NCBI RefSeq assembly: GCF_000024345.1
Contig: NC_013729.1
Coordinates: 1,798,001 to 1,862,000, forward strand
DNA: 64,000 bases
Source of the DNA: Kribbella flavida DSM 17836
GTDB lineage: Bacteria > Actinomycetota > Actinomycetes > Propionibacteriales > Kribbellaceae
Direction of reading: 5' to 3'
Shown here: positions 52,951-60,796 of the stretch, piece after piece
Position numbering within the stretch: the first letter of the stretch is position 1
Layout of the letters: every line of letters starts with the position of its first letter
Translations under genes and position numbers: made by a program
Notes under the pieces: generated by a model
Told to the model about the DNA's origin: nothing
The model's database searches: none
The model's input: the letters and a program-made list of their open reading frames with translations, nothing else

Positions 52951-53517
52951 ATGAGTGAGCACAGACCCGGCGGAGTCCGGATCGGGGACAAGGAACGCGA
53001 GGACGCGGTCAAGCGGCTGGGCGAGCACTACGAGGCCGGCCGGCTGAGTACGGACGAACACACCGAACGCGTCGGTCAGGCCTTGCAGGCGAAGACGGCC
53101 GCCGACCTGGCGGCACTCTTCGCGGACCTGCCGGGTGGGCAGCAGGCGGGCAGCGCGACGGCAGGCGACGCAGCGGGCGAGCAGGCGTGGGCAGGTCCGT
53201 TCGGCTGGACCCGGCCGCCGTGGACGGCGCCGGAGTCGGGCGGTCCGGGAGTGGGCTCAACCGGTCCGGGATCGGCCGGTCCGGGATCGGCCGGTCCGGG
53301 GTCGGCCGGCTCCGGGGCGGGATGGCCCGGTGGGCCGGGGTGGGCGGCGCGTGGGTCGCGGGTGCCGGTGCCCTTGCTGATCGCCCTGGCGGCGGTCGCG
53401 GTGTTCGCGGCGGTCGGGTGTGTGGTGCTCGGCGGGCATCCGCCGGTGCTGCCGGTGCTGCTGATCGTGGCCGCGGTCGTGTTCGTGACGAAGCGGCGTC
53501 AGGGGCAGCGGGCATGA
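52951..53517 (+). CDS. DUF1707 protein with a repetitive linker and C-terminal helices
   Basis: The 188-residue protein has an N-terminal DUF1707 domain (VRIGDKEREDAVKRLGEHYEAGRLSTDEHTERVGQALQAKTAADLAALFADLP, about 9-62), a Gly/Pro/Ser-rich linker (about 70-130) and two C-terminal helices (VPLLIALAAVAVFAAVGCVVLG, VLPVLLIVAAVVFV). AGGAGGGG precedes the ATG. It leads an operon with a four-helix membrane protein and a multicopper oxidase. Confidence 0.85.
   Translation: MSEHRPGGVRIGDKEREDAVKRLGEHYEAGRLSTDEHTERVGQALQAKTAADLAALFADLPGGQQAGSATAGDAAGEQAWAGPFGWTRPPWTAPESGGPGVGSTGPGSAGPGSAGPGSAGSGAGWPGGPGWAARGSRVPVPLLIALAAVAVFAAVGCVVLGGHPPVLPVLLIVAAVVFVTKRRQGQRA
53261..53320 (+). repeat. 15-bp tandem repeat, four units, in the DUF1707 linker
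   Basis: CCGGTCCGGGATCGG repeats twice exactly (53261-53290) and twice with changes (53291-53320). It encodes the GPGSA repeats of the linker and keeps frame, so slippage would alter only linker length. Confidence 0.85.
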
Positions 53518-53924
53518 GGACGGCGTACCGGGCGCTCGCCTCGGCCATCGCGCTGGCGGTGGTGCTCCAGGTCGCGTCGATCGCGCTGGCCGGGTTCACC
53601 ATCGCCGGCGACGCGCAGGACGGCGCGGCGATCGGCGCCGACTACACGAACCTCGGCCAGAGCTTCCACAGCACCGCCGGCATCGCGATCGGCCTGGTGG
53701 CGCTGATCTTCCTGATCGTGTCGTTCCTGACCGACGTGCCGCGCGGCCGGATGCTGGCCGGTGTCGTCGTCGGCCTGGTGGTACTCCAGTTCGTGCTCGC
53801 GGTGGCCTCGTTCGGCCTGCCCGCACTCGGCGTCCTGCACGGCATCAACGGTCTCGCCATCGCCGGCGTCGCCGGAGCCGCCTCCCGCCGCGCGGTCGCA
53901 CCCCGGATGGCGACCAGTGGCTGA
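53514..53924 (+). CDS. Four-helix membrane protein
   Basis: The 136-residue protein has four predicted helices, with His in GQSFHSTAGIAIG and VLHGINGLAI at membrane edges, a layout seen in b-type cytochromes or DUF6220-like proteins. Heme ligation is only a possibility. Its ATG overlaps the DUF1707 stop. It lies between that gene and the multicopper oxidase, so it may deliver electrons or anchor the oxidase. Confidence 0.7.
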   Translation: MRTAYRALASAIALAVVLQVASIALAGFTIAGDAQDGAAIGADYTNLGQSFHSTAGIAIGLVALIFLIVSFLTDVPRGRMLAGVVVGLVVLQFVLAVASFGLPALGVLHGINGLAIAGVAGAASRRAVAPRMATSG

Positions 53925-55473
53925 CGGCAACAACCTCGAGCAGCCCGCCGCCGGTGCGTCGGCCGACGGCGGGCAGGAGCGGCGGACCGGCCGGCTGCGC
54001 AACCGGCTGGTCGCCGTCGGGGTGGCGCTGGCGGTGCTCGTGCCGCTGGCCTACCTCTGGGCGACCAGCCTCGTCCCGGACGAGTACTCCGCGACCGGCA
54101 TGGGGTTCGCCGACTACGGCGGCGGTCCGGGAGCGTCGTCGTCGGAGCACGACCACCACGGCGGGAAGAGCGTCGTCGACCTCACCGGTCCCCGCGCCGG
54201 TACCCCGGACGTCGCGCTGACCCTGACGGCGCGCGAGCAGCGGTTCACCTTGGCGACCGGGCAGTCCGTCGACGGCTACACCCTCAACGGCACGTCGCCC
54301 GGACCACTGATCCGCGCGGTCCAGGGCGATCTGGTCGAGGTCACGCTGGTCAACGAGTCCGTCGCCGACGGCGCGACCCTGCACTGGCACGGCATCGACG
54401 TCCCGAACGCCGAGGACGGGGTCGCGGGCGTCACCCAGGACGCCGTACCGGTGGGTGGCAAGCACGTCTACCGTTTCCGCGCGGAGCAGGCCGGTACGTA
54501 CTGGTACCACTCCCACCAGGTCTCCAGCGAGCAGGTCCGCAACGGCCTGTTCGGCACCATCGTGATCAGCCCGCGGGCGGCGCCGGCCGGCCCCTCGGCG
54601 CAGGGCTCGCGCGGGACGGAGGACCGGGATCTCGTCGCCGCGATCCACACCTACGACGACCGCCGGACGATCAACGGCCGCACCGGTTCCTCCCGCGAGG
54701 ACGTCGCGGCCGGGACGCGGCTGCGGGTGCGCATCGTCAACACCGACAACGCCCTCGTCCGCACGGGGCTGGTCGGGGCCCCGGTGAAGGTGCTCGCCGT
54801 CGACGGTCAGGATCTGAACGGGCCGACCCCGACCACCGACGCGTTCCCGCTCGCCGCCGGGGCCCGGGTCGACCTCGACGTCACGATCCCGCCCACCGGG
54901 GTACGTTTGGAGGCCGGCGGCGGCTCGCTCGCCCTGGCCCCGCCCGGCGTCGAGGCGCCGGCCGATCCTTTGCCATCGGCAACCGTGGATCTGCTGTCCT
55001 ACGGTTCCCCGGCGCCGTTGGCGCTGGACCCGGCGAAGGCCGACCGCGCCTTCGAGTACCGGATCGGCCGCCGGCCCGGCTTCCTCGACGGTGTGCCGGG
55101 TCTGTGGTGGACGATCAACGGCCACAAGTTCCCCGACGTGCCGATGTACATGGTGACCGAAGGGGACGTGGTGACGATGACGATCTCCAACAGCAGCGGC
55201 CAGTCCCATCCGATGCACCTGCACGGCCACCACGCCGTCGTGCTGTCCCGCAACGGGGTGAAGTCGACCGGTACCCCGTGGTGGGTCGACACCCTGGAGG
55301 TCGGCGACAAGGAGACCTACGAGATCGCCTTCACCGCGGACAACCCCGGCCTGTGGATGGACCACTGCCACAACCTGCCGCACGCGTCAGAGGGGCTGAT
55401 GACCCACCTCATGTACGAGGGCGTCAGTACGCCGTACGTCGTCGGCGGCTCGGCCGGCAACGAACCGGAGTAG
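53917..55473 (+). CDS. Multicopper oxidase
   Basis: The 518-residue protein has an N-terminal signal-anchor helix (LVAVGVALAVLVPLAYLWATSL), a His-rich stretch (SSEHDHHGGKS) and cupredoxin domains. Copper ligands appear as HWHG (about 155), HSH (about 198), HPMHLHGH (about 430) and HCHNLPHASEGLM (about 482). It oxidises a metal ion, phenol or other donor while reducing O2 at the outer membrane face. The GTG at 53917 overlaps the preceding stop region by eight bases. It differs from CueO by lacking a Met-rich segment. Confidence 0.9.
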   Translation: MADGNNLEQPAAGASADGGQERRTGRLRNRLVAVGVALAVLVPLAYLWATSLVPDEYSATGMGFADYGGGPGASSSEHDHHGGKSVVDLTGPRAGTPDVALTLTAREQRFTLATGQSVDGYTLNGTSPGPLIRAVQGDLVEVTLVNESVADGATLHWHGIDVPNAEDGVAGVTQDAVPVGGKHVYRFRAEQAGTYWYHSHQVSSEQVRNGLFGTIVISPRAAPAGPSAQGSRGTEDRDLVAAIHTYDDRRTINGRTGSSREDVAAGTRLRVRIVNTDNALVRTGLVGAPVKVLAVDGQDLNGPTPTTDAFPLAAGARVDLDVTIPPTGVRLEAGGGSLALAPPGVEAPADPLPSATVDLLSYGSPAPLALDPAKADRAFEYRIGRRPGFLDGVPGLWWTINGHKFPDVPMYMVTEGDVVTMTISNSSGQSHPMHLHGHHAVVLSRNGVKSTGTPWWVDTLEVGDKETYEIAFTADNPGLWMDHCHNLPHASEGLMTHLMYEGVSTPYVVGGSAGNEPE

Positions 55474-55559
55474 CCGGCGGGTCGTCGGCGAGCACGTGGC
55501 CCCACGTCGCACGACCGTCCCGACAGGCGCGTTCCGGTCATCTGCGGTATCCCTGGAGT

Positions 55560-56003
55560 ATGACCTGGCGCGACCGCCTCCGAGCCGCCACCGCCGTCCT
55601 GGCGCTGCTGGCGGGCGCCGTCGTGACTCCGATCGCCCTGGCCCGCCTGGACGACGACCTCCGCCTCATCCAGACCCAGCCGGTCCGCGAGGTCGAGGTC
55701 GTCACCGCGCTCCACGCCACCACCTGGCGCACCCAGCTGACGACGGTGATGGTCCGCCACCCCGAGACCCAGGTCCCCACCGCCCTGGAGGGCGCCGGCA
55801 AGCTCCCCGGCCTGCCGGGCCCCGGCAGCTACATCTCCGTGGTCGTCGACCCCGCCGACCGCACCCGCCTCCTCCCGACGGCGGCCGACTGGGCACCCAG
55901 CTGGTACGACTACGCCATCCTGTCCATCGCCGCGGCCCTGCCTGCGGTAGCCCTCGCAGCCCTCGTACTCATCACCATGAGCCGCCCCCGTCACGAGGTC
56001 TAA
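55560..56003 (+). CDS. Two-helix membrane protein
   Basis: The 147-residue protein has a helix at each end (AATAVLALLAGAVVTPIALARL, about 8-29; YDYAILSIAAALPAVALAALVLITM, about 115-139) and an extracytoplasmic loop. It resembles the Rv1312/mycobacterial type of small membrane proteins only in topology. The coding frame is supported by high GC3; function is unknown. Confidence 0.65.
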   Translation: MTWRDRLRAATAVLALLAGAVVTPIALARLDDDLRLIQTQPVREVEVVTALHATTWRTQLTTVMVRHPETQVPTALEGAGKLPGLPGPGSYISVVVDPADRTRLLPTAADWAPSWYDYAILSIAAALPAVALAALVLITMSRPRHEV

Positions 56004-56024
56004 ACCCGCCCACCCTCTTTCCGG

Positions 56025-56097
56025 GGATAACCCGCCAATTTGTGGGTTATCCGACCGCATGCGAGGGGGTGAACCCACAAGTTGGGAGGTTATCCCT
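56025..56097. repeat. Long imperfect inverted repeat with a nested hairpin
   Basis: The arms at 56025-56049 and 56073-56097 are complementary at 22 of 25 positions (blocks GGGATAACC, CCAA and TGTGGGTT) around a 23-base spacer. The left arm can also fold alone: GATAACCC (56027-56034) with GGGTTATC (56045-56052). It lies between converging genes and overlaps the end of the minus-strand one. Confidence 0.85.
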
Positions 56098-56311
56098 TGA
56101 AATGGTGTGGGGAGAGGTGCTGTTGCGGGGTGGGGAGGTGGTAGGCGGCGAGACGTTCGCAGGCGGCGTCGATGGCGGCCTTCTGGGACTCGTACTGGCC
56201 GTACCAGAGCGGGGCTTCCGGTACGGGGTCGACCGGGTCGTCGATGTCGGCGTACCAGGTGGTGCCGGTGCGGAAAATCCTGGCGTGCAGGTGCAGCTCG
56301 GTCCCGTTCAT
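56090..56311 (-). CDS. Small hypothetical protein
   Basis: The 73-residue protein reads MNGTELHLHARIFRTGTTWY, then ADIDDPVDPVPEAPLWYGQYESQKAAIDAACERLAAY and a His-rich tail. The pattern of a short beta segment with Trp/Tyr then a helix suggests a small dsRBD- or HicB-like fold, but that is speculative. I use the ATG at 56311 because upstream codons lack support. Its end overlaps the long inverted repeat. Confidence 0.55.
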   Translation of the reverse strand: MNGTELHLHARIFRTGTTWYADIDDPVDPVPEAPLWYGQYESQKAAIDAACERLAAYHLPTPQQHLSPHHFKG

Positions 56312-56400
56312 CGCGCTTGTCTCCTGGCTGAGAGTCGTGCGTTGCCCACTTCCCATGATGTGACCGGGAGTGAGCGGCGCCGGCAGCGACACGCGGGGTG

Positions 56401-57498
56401 TTACCGGACCAGGACGGTCAGCCGCTGGGCGGTGTTGTTGGCGAAGCCGCCACGGTTCCACGGGGCCTCGACGGGCTGGACCCGGCCGGACCTGTCGTGG
56501 GCGCGGCAGGTGAGCACGTGCTCGCCGGGAGTGGCGGTCCAGGAGTAGGTGAAGGAGCGCCAGGCGAGGTCATCGTTGCTTGGGGCATCGAGTTCGGCGT
56601 CGTACCAGGTGACGCCGGCGTCGGTGCTCACCTCGACGCGGTCGACCGGGGCCCAGCCGGACCACGTCCGGCCCTGCAGCACGATCTCGCCGGCGGTGAC
56701 GAAGCGGTGCCGGCTCATGAAGTCCGGGTGCCCGGGCGGGATCATCAGGGCCCGGGGCTCGATCCGCGTGACCGGGGTGCCGGGCTCGTCGGCCTCGGTC
56801 CGGATCCGGTACGCGACGGCGTTCTGGTAGCCGGTGAACTCGTGGTCGATCAGCTCGATCGACCGTAGCCACTTCACGCTGGCCATGCCGTACCAGCCGG
56901 GGACCACCAGCCGCAGCGGGTACCCGTGCTGGGGCGGCAGCGGCAGCCCGTTCATCTCCCAGGCGACGATCGCGCCCGACTCCAGCGCCTCGGTGACGGA
57001 GAGCCCGCGCTGGTAGTCCTGCTCGACGCCGCGCTCGATGCCGTGGTCGGCGCCGGTGAACACGACGTCGACCGCGTCCGCCCGGACGCCGGCCGCGGCG
57101 AGCAGGTCGGCCAGCGGGACCCCGGTCCACTCCGCGGTGCCGACGGCTTCCATCAGCCAGGGCTGGCTGATCGGCCGGGGCTGCAGGCTCGCGCGCCCGT
57201 TGCCGGCGCACTCCAGCGTCACCCGCACGGTCTGCCGGCCCATCGCCCGCAGCTCGGTCAGACCGAAGGAGATCGGTTGCTCGACACAACCGTCAACGGT
57301 GAGACGCCAGTTGCCGGCGGTGGTCATCGGAATGTCGTAGTGCACGAGCACGTAGTGCAGCCCGGGCGGCGTCAGGTCGTAGCGCAGCGCCTCCAGCGGC
57401 ATCCCGTGGTTGCGGGCCGCCAGGTGCAGCTCGTCGGTGGTGATGCCCTCACCGGTGTCCGCCAGCCGAGCCTTCGGACTGAATCTGTCGATCGACAT
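56401..57498 (-). CDS. Sulfite-oxidase-family molybdoenzyme
   Basis: The 365-residue protein has the Mo-binding Cys in VTLECAGNGRASLQP, and an active-site region GVPLADLLAAAGVRADAVDVVFTGADHG, WEMNGLPLPPQHGYPLRLVVPGWYGMASVKWL, followed by a C-terminal Ig-like dimer domain (PVDRVEVSTDAGVTWYDAELD). Sulfite and other molybdopterin dehydrogenases share this layout. No signal peptide is seen, so it appears cytoplasmic. AAGGGGGG lies ahead of the ATG at 57498. Substrate could be sulfite or an oxidised methionine residue. Confidence 0.88.
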   Translation of the reverse strand: MSIDRFSPKARLADTGEGITTDELHLAARNHGMPLEALRYDLTPPGLHYVLVHYDIPMTTAGNWRLTVDGCVEQPISFGLTELRAMGRQTVRVTLECAGNGRASLQPRPISQPWLMEAVGTAEWTGVPLADLLAAAGVRADAVDVVFTGADHGIERGVEQDYQRGLSVTEALESGAIVAWEMNGLPLPPQHGYPLRLVVPGWYGMASVKWLRSIELIDHEFTGYQNAVAYRIRTEADEPGTPVTRIEPRALMIPPGHPDFMSRHRFVTAGEIVLQGRTWSGWAPVDRVEVSTDAGVTWYDAELDAPSNDDLAWRSFTYSWTATPGEHVLTCRAHDRSGRVQPVEAPWNRGGFANNTAQRLTVLVR

Positions 57499-57559
57499 CG
57501 CCGTTCCCCCCTTCACCAGACCCCCACCCTAGTCAGCGGGGCGGGATCAGAGCCACCCG

Positions 57560-58417
57560 TCAGATGTCGGGGGCCTCCGAGCGCGGCGTGCGGGTGATCG
57601 CGATCGACGCGGCGACCACGCAGACCATGCCGGCCAGCTGGACGGCGGCCAGGCGCTGGTGCAGGACCAGGAAGCCGGCGGTCGCGGCGACGGCCGGTTC
57701 CAGGCTCATCAGGATGCCGAACACGGCCGGCCGCATCGTGCGCAGGGCCAGCGTCTCGAGCGAGTACGGCAGGACCGACGAGAGCATCGCGATCGCGAAG
57801 CCGGCGAGCAGCACGTGCCCGTGCAGGAGCTCGGCCGCGCCGGCCGTCGCGAAGCCGGCCGGGACGGTGAGCGCGGTGGCGACGACCATCGACAGCGCGA
57901 GGCCGTCGAGCTGGGCGAACCGGCGCCCGGTCTCGGCGCTCAGCAGGATGTAGCCGGCCCAGAGCAGGCCCGCCAGCGCGGCGAAGCCGACGCCCAGCCA
58001 GTCGACGGCCGACAGTTCGTGCCCGTTGACCAGGACGACGCCGAGCCCGGCCGCGGCGACCGCGATCAGGTCGCGCCGGCGGCGGGACATCGCGGCGGCG
58101 AGACCGAGCGGGCCGATGAACTCGATCGTCACCGCGACGCCGAGCGGCAGACGTTCCAGCGAGAGGTAGAACGACAGGTTCATCAGGCCGAGCACGGTGC
58201 CGAAGGCAAGAACCGCGAGCAGGTCCCGGCGGGTCCGCTTCCGCAGGCTCGGGCGGGCGATCAGCAGCAGGACCGGCACGGCCAGCGCGAGCCGCAGCGA
58301 CACGGTGCCCGCGGCCCCGATCCGGTCGATCAGGTTCGACGCCAGCGCGCCGCCGAACTGGACGGACACCACCCCACCCAGCACCATCGCCGTCGGCGGC
58401 ATCCGGAACGTTCGCAC
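57560..58417 (-). CDS. EamA-family (RhtA-like) exporter
   Basis: The 285-residue protein has ten helices in two EamA repeats. The sequence LPLGVAVTIEFIGPLGLAAAMSRRRRDLIAV and SSVLPYSLETLALRTMRPAVFGILMSLEPAVAATAGFLVLHQRL resembles the RhtA branch that exports threonine or homoserine. It starts with GTG at 58417. It follows a TetR gene in the same direction, separated by a long inverted repeat. Confidence 0.87.
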   Translation of the reverse strand: MRTFRMPPTAMVLGGVVSVQFGGALASNLIDRIGAAGTVSLRLALAVPVLLLIARPSLRKRTRRDLLAVLAFGTVLGLMNLSFYLSLERLPLGVAVTIEFIGPLGLAAAMSRRRRDLIAVAAAGLGVVLVNGHELSAVDWLGVGFAALAGLLWAGYILLSAETGRRFAQLDGLALSMVVATALTVPAGFATAGAAELLHGHVLLAGFAIAMLSSVLPYSLETLALRTMRPAVFGILMSLEPAVAATAGFLVLHQRLAAVQLAGMVCVVAASIAITRTPRSEAPDI

Positions 58418-58464
58418 GGCCCGATCACATCACGTCCGGTCGGGGCCGCCGGTCCAGGGCCAAG

Positions 58465-58571
58465 AGGCGGACCTGCGGCACTCACCAACCCGGCCGGCGA
58501 GGGCACGGCCAGGCGGGATAGGTGGTCTTCGGGCGGTGCCGCCGGGGTTGGTGAGTGCTGCAGGTCCGCCT
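58465..58571. repeat. Long inverted repeat with 27-bp arms
   Basis: The arms 58465-58491 and 58545-58571 are complementary at 26 of 27 positions (the exception is a G-T pair, allowed in RNA) around a 53-base spacer. It starts six bases past the stop of the TetR gene (58577). No target duplication or transposase is apparent. Confidence 0.88.
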
Positions 58572-58576
58572 TGACG

Positions 58577-59206
58577 TCAGTCGCCGCGGAGGGTGTGCAG
58601 GCCCTGCCAGAGCAGGTCCTGGAGAGTGCGGGCGGTCTTCTCGGCCGACGGCGGGTTCGTGCTGCGGGTGCGCCAGATCGCCAGCCGTTCGGTGGCGCCG
58701 GAGATCGTCTGGGCGATGACCTGGATCTCCTGCTCGTCGGTCTCCCGGTCGGCCGGCAGGTTGAGCCGGACCATGGTCGCGATCAGCTCGACGAAGTCGG
58801 CGCGCACCTCGTCGGCCGCCTGCGCCGCGGGACCGGCCGCCAGCATGCCCTCGTCGACGATCACCGACCAGGCTCGCGGGTGCTCGTCCAGGAACCGGAA
58901 CCAGGCCACCAGCCCGGCGTACATGGCGTCCTCGGCGTCCGGGGCGGCCAGCACGGCCTCCGACACGGCGTCGAGCAGTTGCGCGCGCAGGCGGGACAGG
59001 CAAGCGAGGAACAGGCCGTCCTTCGAACCGTAGTACTGGTAGATCAGCGGTTTGGAGACGCCGACCTCGGCCGCGATCTCGTCCATCGAGGTGCCCTGGT
59101 AGCCGCGGTCGCCGAAGATCCGCTCGGCCGCGTCCAGGATCTCCCGCTCCCGCGCGGCCCGGTCCCGCCGCCGCTTCACCGGTCCGCCGTCCGTGGTGGT
59201 CGTCAC
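58577..59206 (-). CDS. TetR-family regulator of the adjacent monooxygenase
   Basis: The 209-residue protein has the TetR helix-turn-helix (REILDAAERIFGDRGYQGTSMDEIAAEVGVSKPLIYQYYGSKDGLFLACLSRLR, about 22-75) and a helical ligand domain. It starts with GTG at 59206. It is divergent from the monooxygenase gene, and a perfect 19-base palindrome lies in the 68-base gap. The arrangement indicates repression relieved by the substrate of the monooxygenase. Confidence 0.92.
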   Translation of the reverse strand: MTTTTDGGPVKRRRDRAAREREILDAAERIFGDRGYQGTSMDEIAAEVGVSKPLIYQYYGSKDGLFLACLSRLRAQLLDAVSEAVLAAPDAEDAMYAGLVAWFRFLDEHPRAWSVIVDEGMLAAGPAAQAADEVRADFVELIATMVRLNLPADRETDEQEIQVIAQTISGATERLAIWRTRSTNPPSAEKTARTLQDLLWQGLHTLRGD

Positions 59207-59207
59207 C

Positions 59208-59237
59208 TTGCACAGCTTAACTGACTCACAGTAACTT
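59208..59237 (+). promoter_or_regulatory. Putative promoter of the monooxygenase gene
   Basis: TTGCAC (59208-59213) and TAACTT (59232-59237) are 18 bases apart. The -10 box overlaps the palindrome at 59233-59251. Confidence 0.45.
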
Positions 59238-59251
59238 ACTTGGAGTAAGTT
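59233..59251. promoter_or_regulatory. TetR operator candidate, 19-bp palindrome
   Basis: AACTTACT-TGG-AGTAAGTT is a perfect 8-3-8 palindrome between the TetR gene and the monooxygenase gene. It covers the likely -10 of the monooxygenase promoter. Confidence 0.8.
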
Positions 59252-59274
59252 CTTCCGAGCGGCAGGAGGACGGG

Positions 59275-60726
59275 ATGACGACGCAGCACCACCGCATCGT
59301 GGTGATCGGCACCGGGTTCGCCGGGATCGGCATGGCGGCCCGGCTCAAGCAGGCCGGCTACGACGACTTCGTGGTGCTGGAGCGCGCCGCGGAGGTGGGC
59401 GGCACCTGGCGGGACAACACCTATCCGGGCTGCCGGTGCGACGTGCCCTCGCACCTGTACTCGTTCTCCTTCGCGCCCAACCCGGACTGGTCGAGCACGT
59501 TCTCCCCGCAGCCCGAGATCGAGGCGTACCTGCAGCAAGTCACCGATCGCTTCGGCGTGCGCCCGCACATCCGCTTCGGCCACACCGTCGAGTCCGCGCA
59601 CTGGGTCGACGGCCACTGGCTGATCCACACCGACCAGGGCGACTTCACCGCCGGGATCCTGCTGTCCGGGATGGGACCGCTGGCCGAACCGGCGGACCCG
59701 AAGCTGCCCGGGATCGAGTCGTTCGAGGGAGAGGTGTTTCACTCGGCGCAGTGGAACCACGACCTGGACCTCGCCGGCCGCAAGGTCGCGGTGATCGGGA
59801 CGGGTGCGTCGGCGATCCAGTTCGTACCGGCGATCCAGCCGGAGGTGGAGGAGCTGCACCTGTTCCAGCGGACGCCGCCGTGGGTGCTGCCGCGACCGGA
59901 CCGCCGGATCAGCCGGCTGGAGAAGGCCGTGTACCGGCGGTTCCCGCTGGCGCAGAAGGCAGTGCGGACCGGTATCTACTGGGCTCGCGAGTCGATGGTG
60001 CTCGGGTTCGCCAAGCTGCCGGGCATCATGACGCAGGCGCAGAAGGTCGCCGAGAAGCACCTCGAGCGGCAGATCCGGGACCCCGAGCTGCGGGCCGAGC
60101 TCACCCCTGACTTCACCCTCGGCTGCAAGCGGGTGCTGATCTCCGACGACTACTACCCGGCCGTCGCGCAGCCCAACGTCGAGGTGGTCACCGACGCGAT
60201 CGCCGAGGTGACGCGGACCGGCATCCTCACCGCCGACGGGGTGAAGCACGAGGTCGACACGATCATCTACGGCACCGGCTTCCGGGTCACCGACCTGCCG
60301 GTGATGGACATGGTGCACGGCCGTGAGGGCCGCAGCCTGCGCGAGGCCTGGGCCGACGGCATGGAAGCCCACCTGGGCACCGCGGTCGCCGGCTTCCCGA
60401 ACTTCTTCCTGCTGATCGGGCCGAACACCGGCCTCGGGCACAGCTCGATGGTGTTCATGATCGAGTCGCAGATCGCCTACATCCTGGACGCGCTGCGGAC
60501 GATGGACGCTGAGGGGCTGCGGGAGGTCGAGGTGCGGCCGGAGGTGCAGCGCGCGTTCGTGGACCGGGTCCGGTCGTCGATGCGCAACACGGTCTGGACC
60601 CGCGGCGGCTGCACCAGCTGGTACCTCGACGCGCAGGGCCGCAACACCACGCTCTGGCCCTCGTTCACGTTCCGGTTCCGGCAGCTGACCAGGCACTTCG
60701 ACCGGAGAGAGTACCGGGTGGGCTGA
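59275..60726 (+). CDS. Flavin-containing monooxygenase, Baeyer-Villiger type
   Basis: The 483-residue protein has the FAD dinucleotide motif GTGFAGIGMA (about 12-21), GGTWRDNTYPGCRCDVPSHLYSFSF, the NADPH motif GTGASAIQFVPA (about 178-189), and the fingerprint FEGEVFHSAQWNHD close to the BVMO FxGxxxHxxxW sequence (about 155-168). GAGGACGG precedes the ATG. It inserts oxygen next to a carbonyl or N-oxygenates a substrate. The divergent TetR gene likely controls it. Confidence 0.92.
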   Translation: MTTQHHRIVVIGTGFAGIGMAARLKQAGYDDFVVLERAAEVGGTWRDNTYPGCRCDVPSHLYSFSFAPNPDWSSTFSPQPEIEAYLQQVTDRFGVRPHIRFGHTVESAHWVDGHWLIHTDQGDFTAGILLSGMGPLAEPADPKLPGIESFEGEVFHSAQWNHDLDLAGRKVAVIGTGASAIQFVPAIQPEVEELHLFQRTPPWVLPRPDRRISRLEKAVYRRFPLAQKAVRTGIYWARESMVLGFAKLPGIMTQAQKVAEKHLERQIRDPELRAELTPDFTLGCKRVLISDDYYPAVAQPNVEVVTDAIAEVTRTGILTADGVKHEVDTIIYGTGFRVTDLPVMDMVHGREGRSLREAWADGMEAHLGTAVAGFPNFFLLIGPNTGLGHSSMVFMIESQIAYILDALRTMDAEGLREVEVRPEVQRAFVDRVRSSMRNTVWTRGGCTSWYLDAQGRNTTLWPSFTFRFRQLTRHFDRREYRVG

Positions 60727-60735
60727 CCACTCGCT

Positions 60736-60758
60736 ATGTGACATCGATCGTGTTACAT
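60736..60758. promoter_or_regulatory. Inverted repeat ahead of the membrane-protein pair
   Basis: ATGTGACA, a 7-base centre and TGTTACAT pair at seven of eight positions. It lies 38 bases upstream of the next start, so it may be an operator for a TetR- or CRP-like protein. No adjacent regulator is obvious apart from the TetR at 58577. Confidence 0.45.
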
Positions 60759-60796
60759 TCAATCGGTCGGATAGCTGAGGGGAAGGACCGCGGCTG

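Noticed and set aside
53261-53320. CRISPR-like array
   Set aside because: The units are contiguous 15-base coding repeats without spacers.
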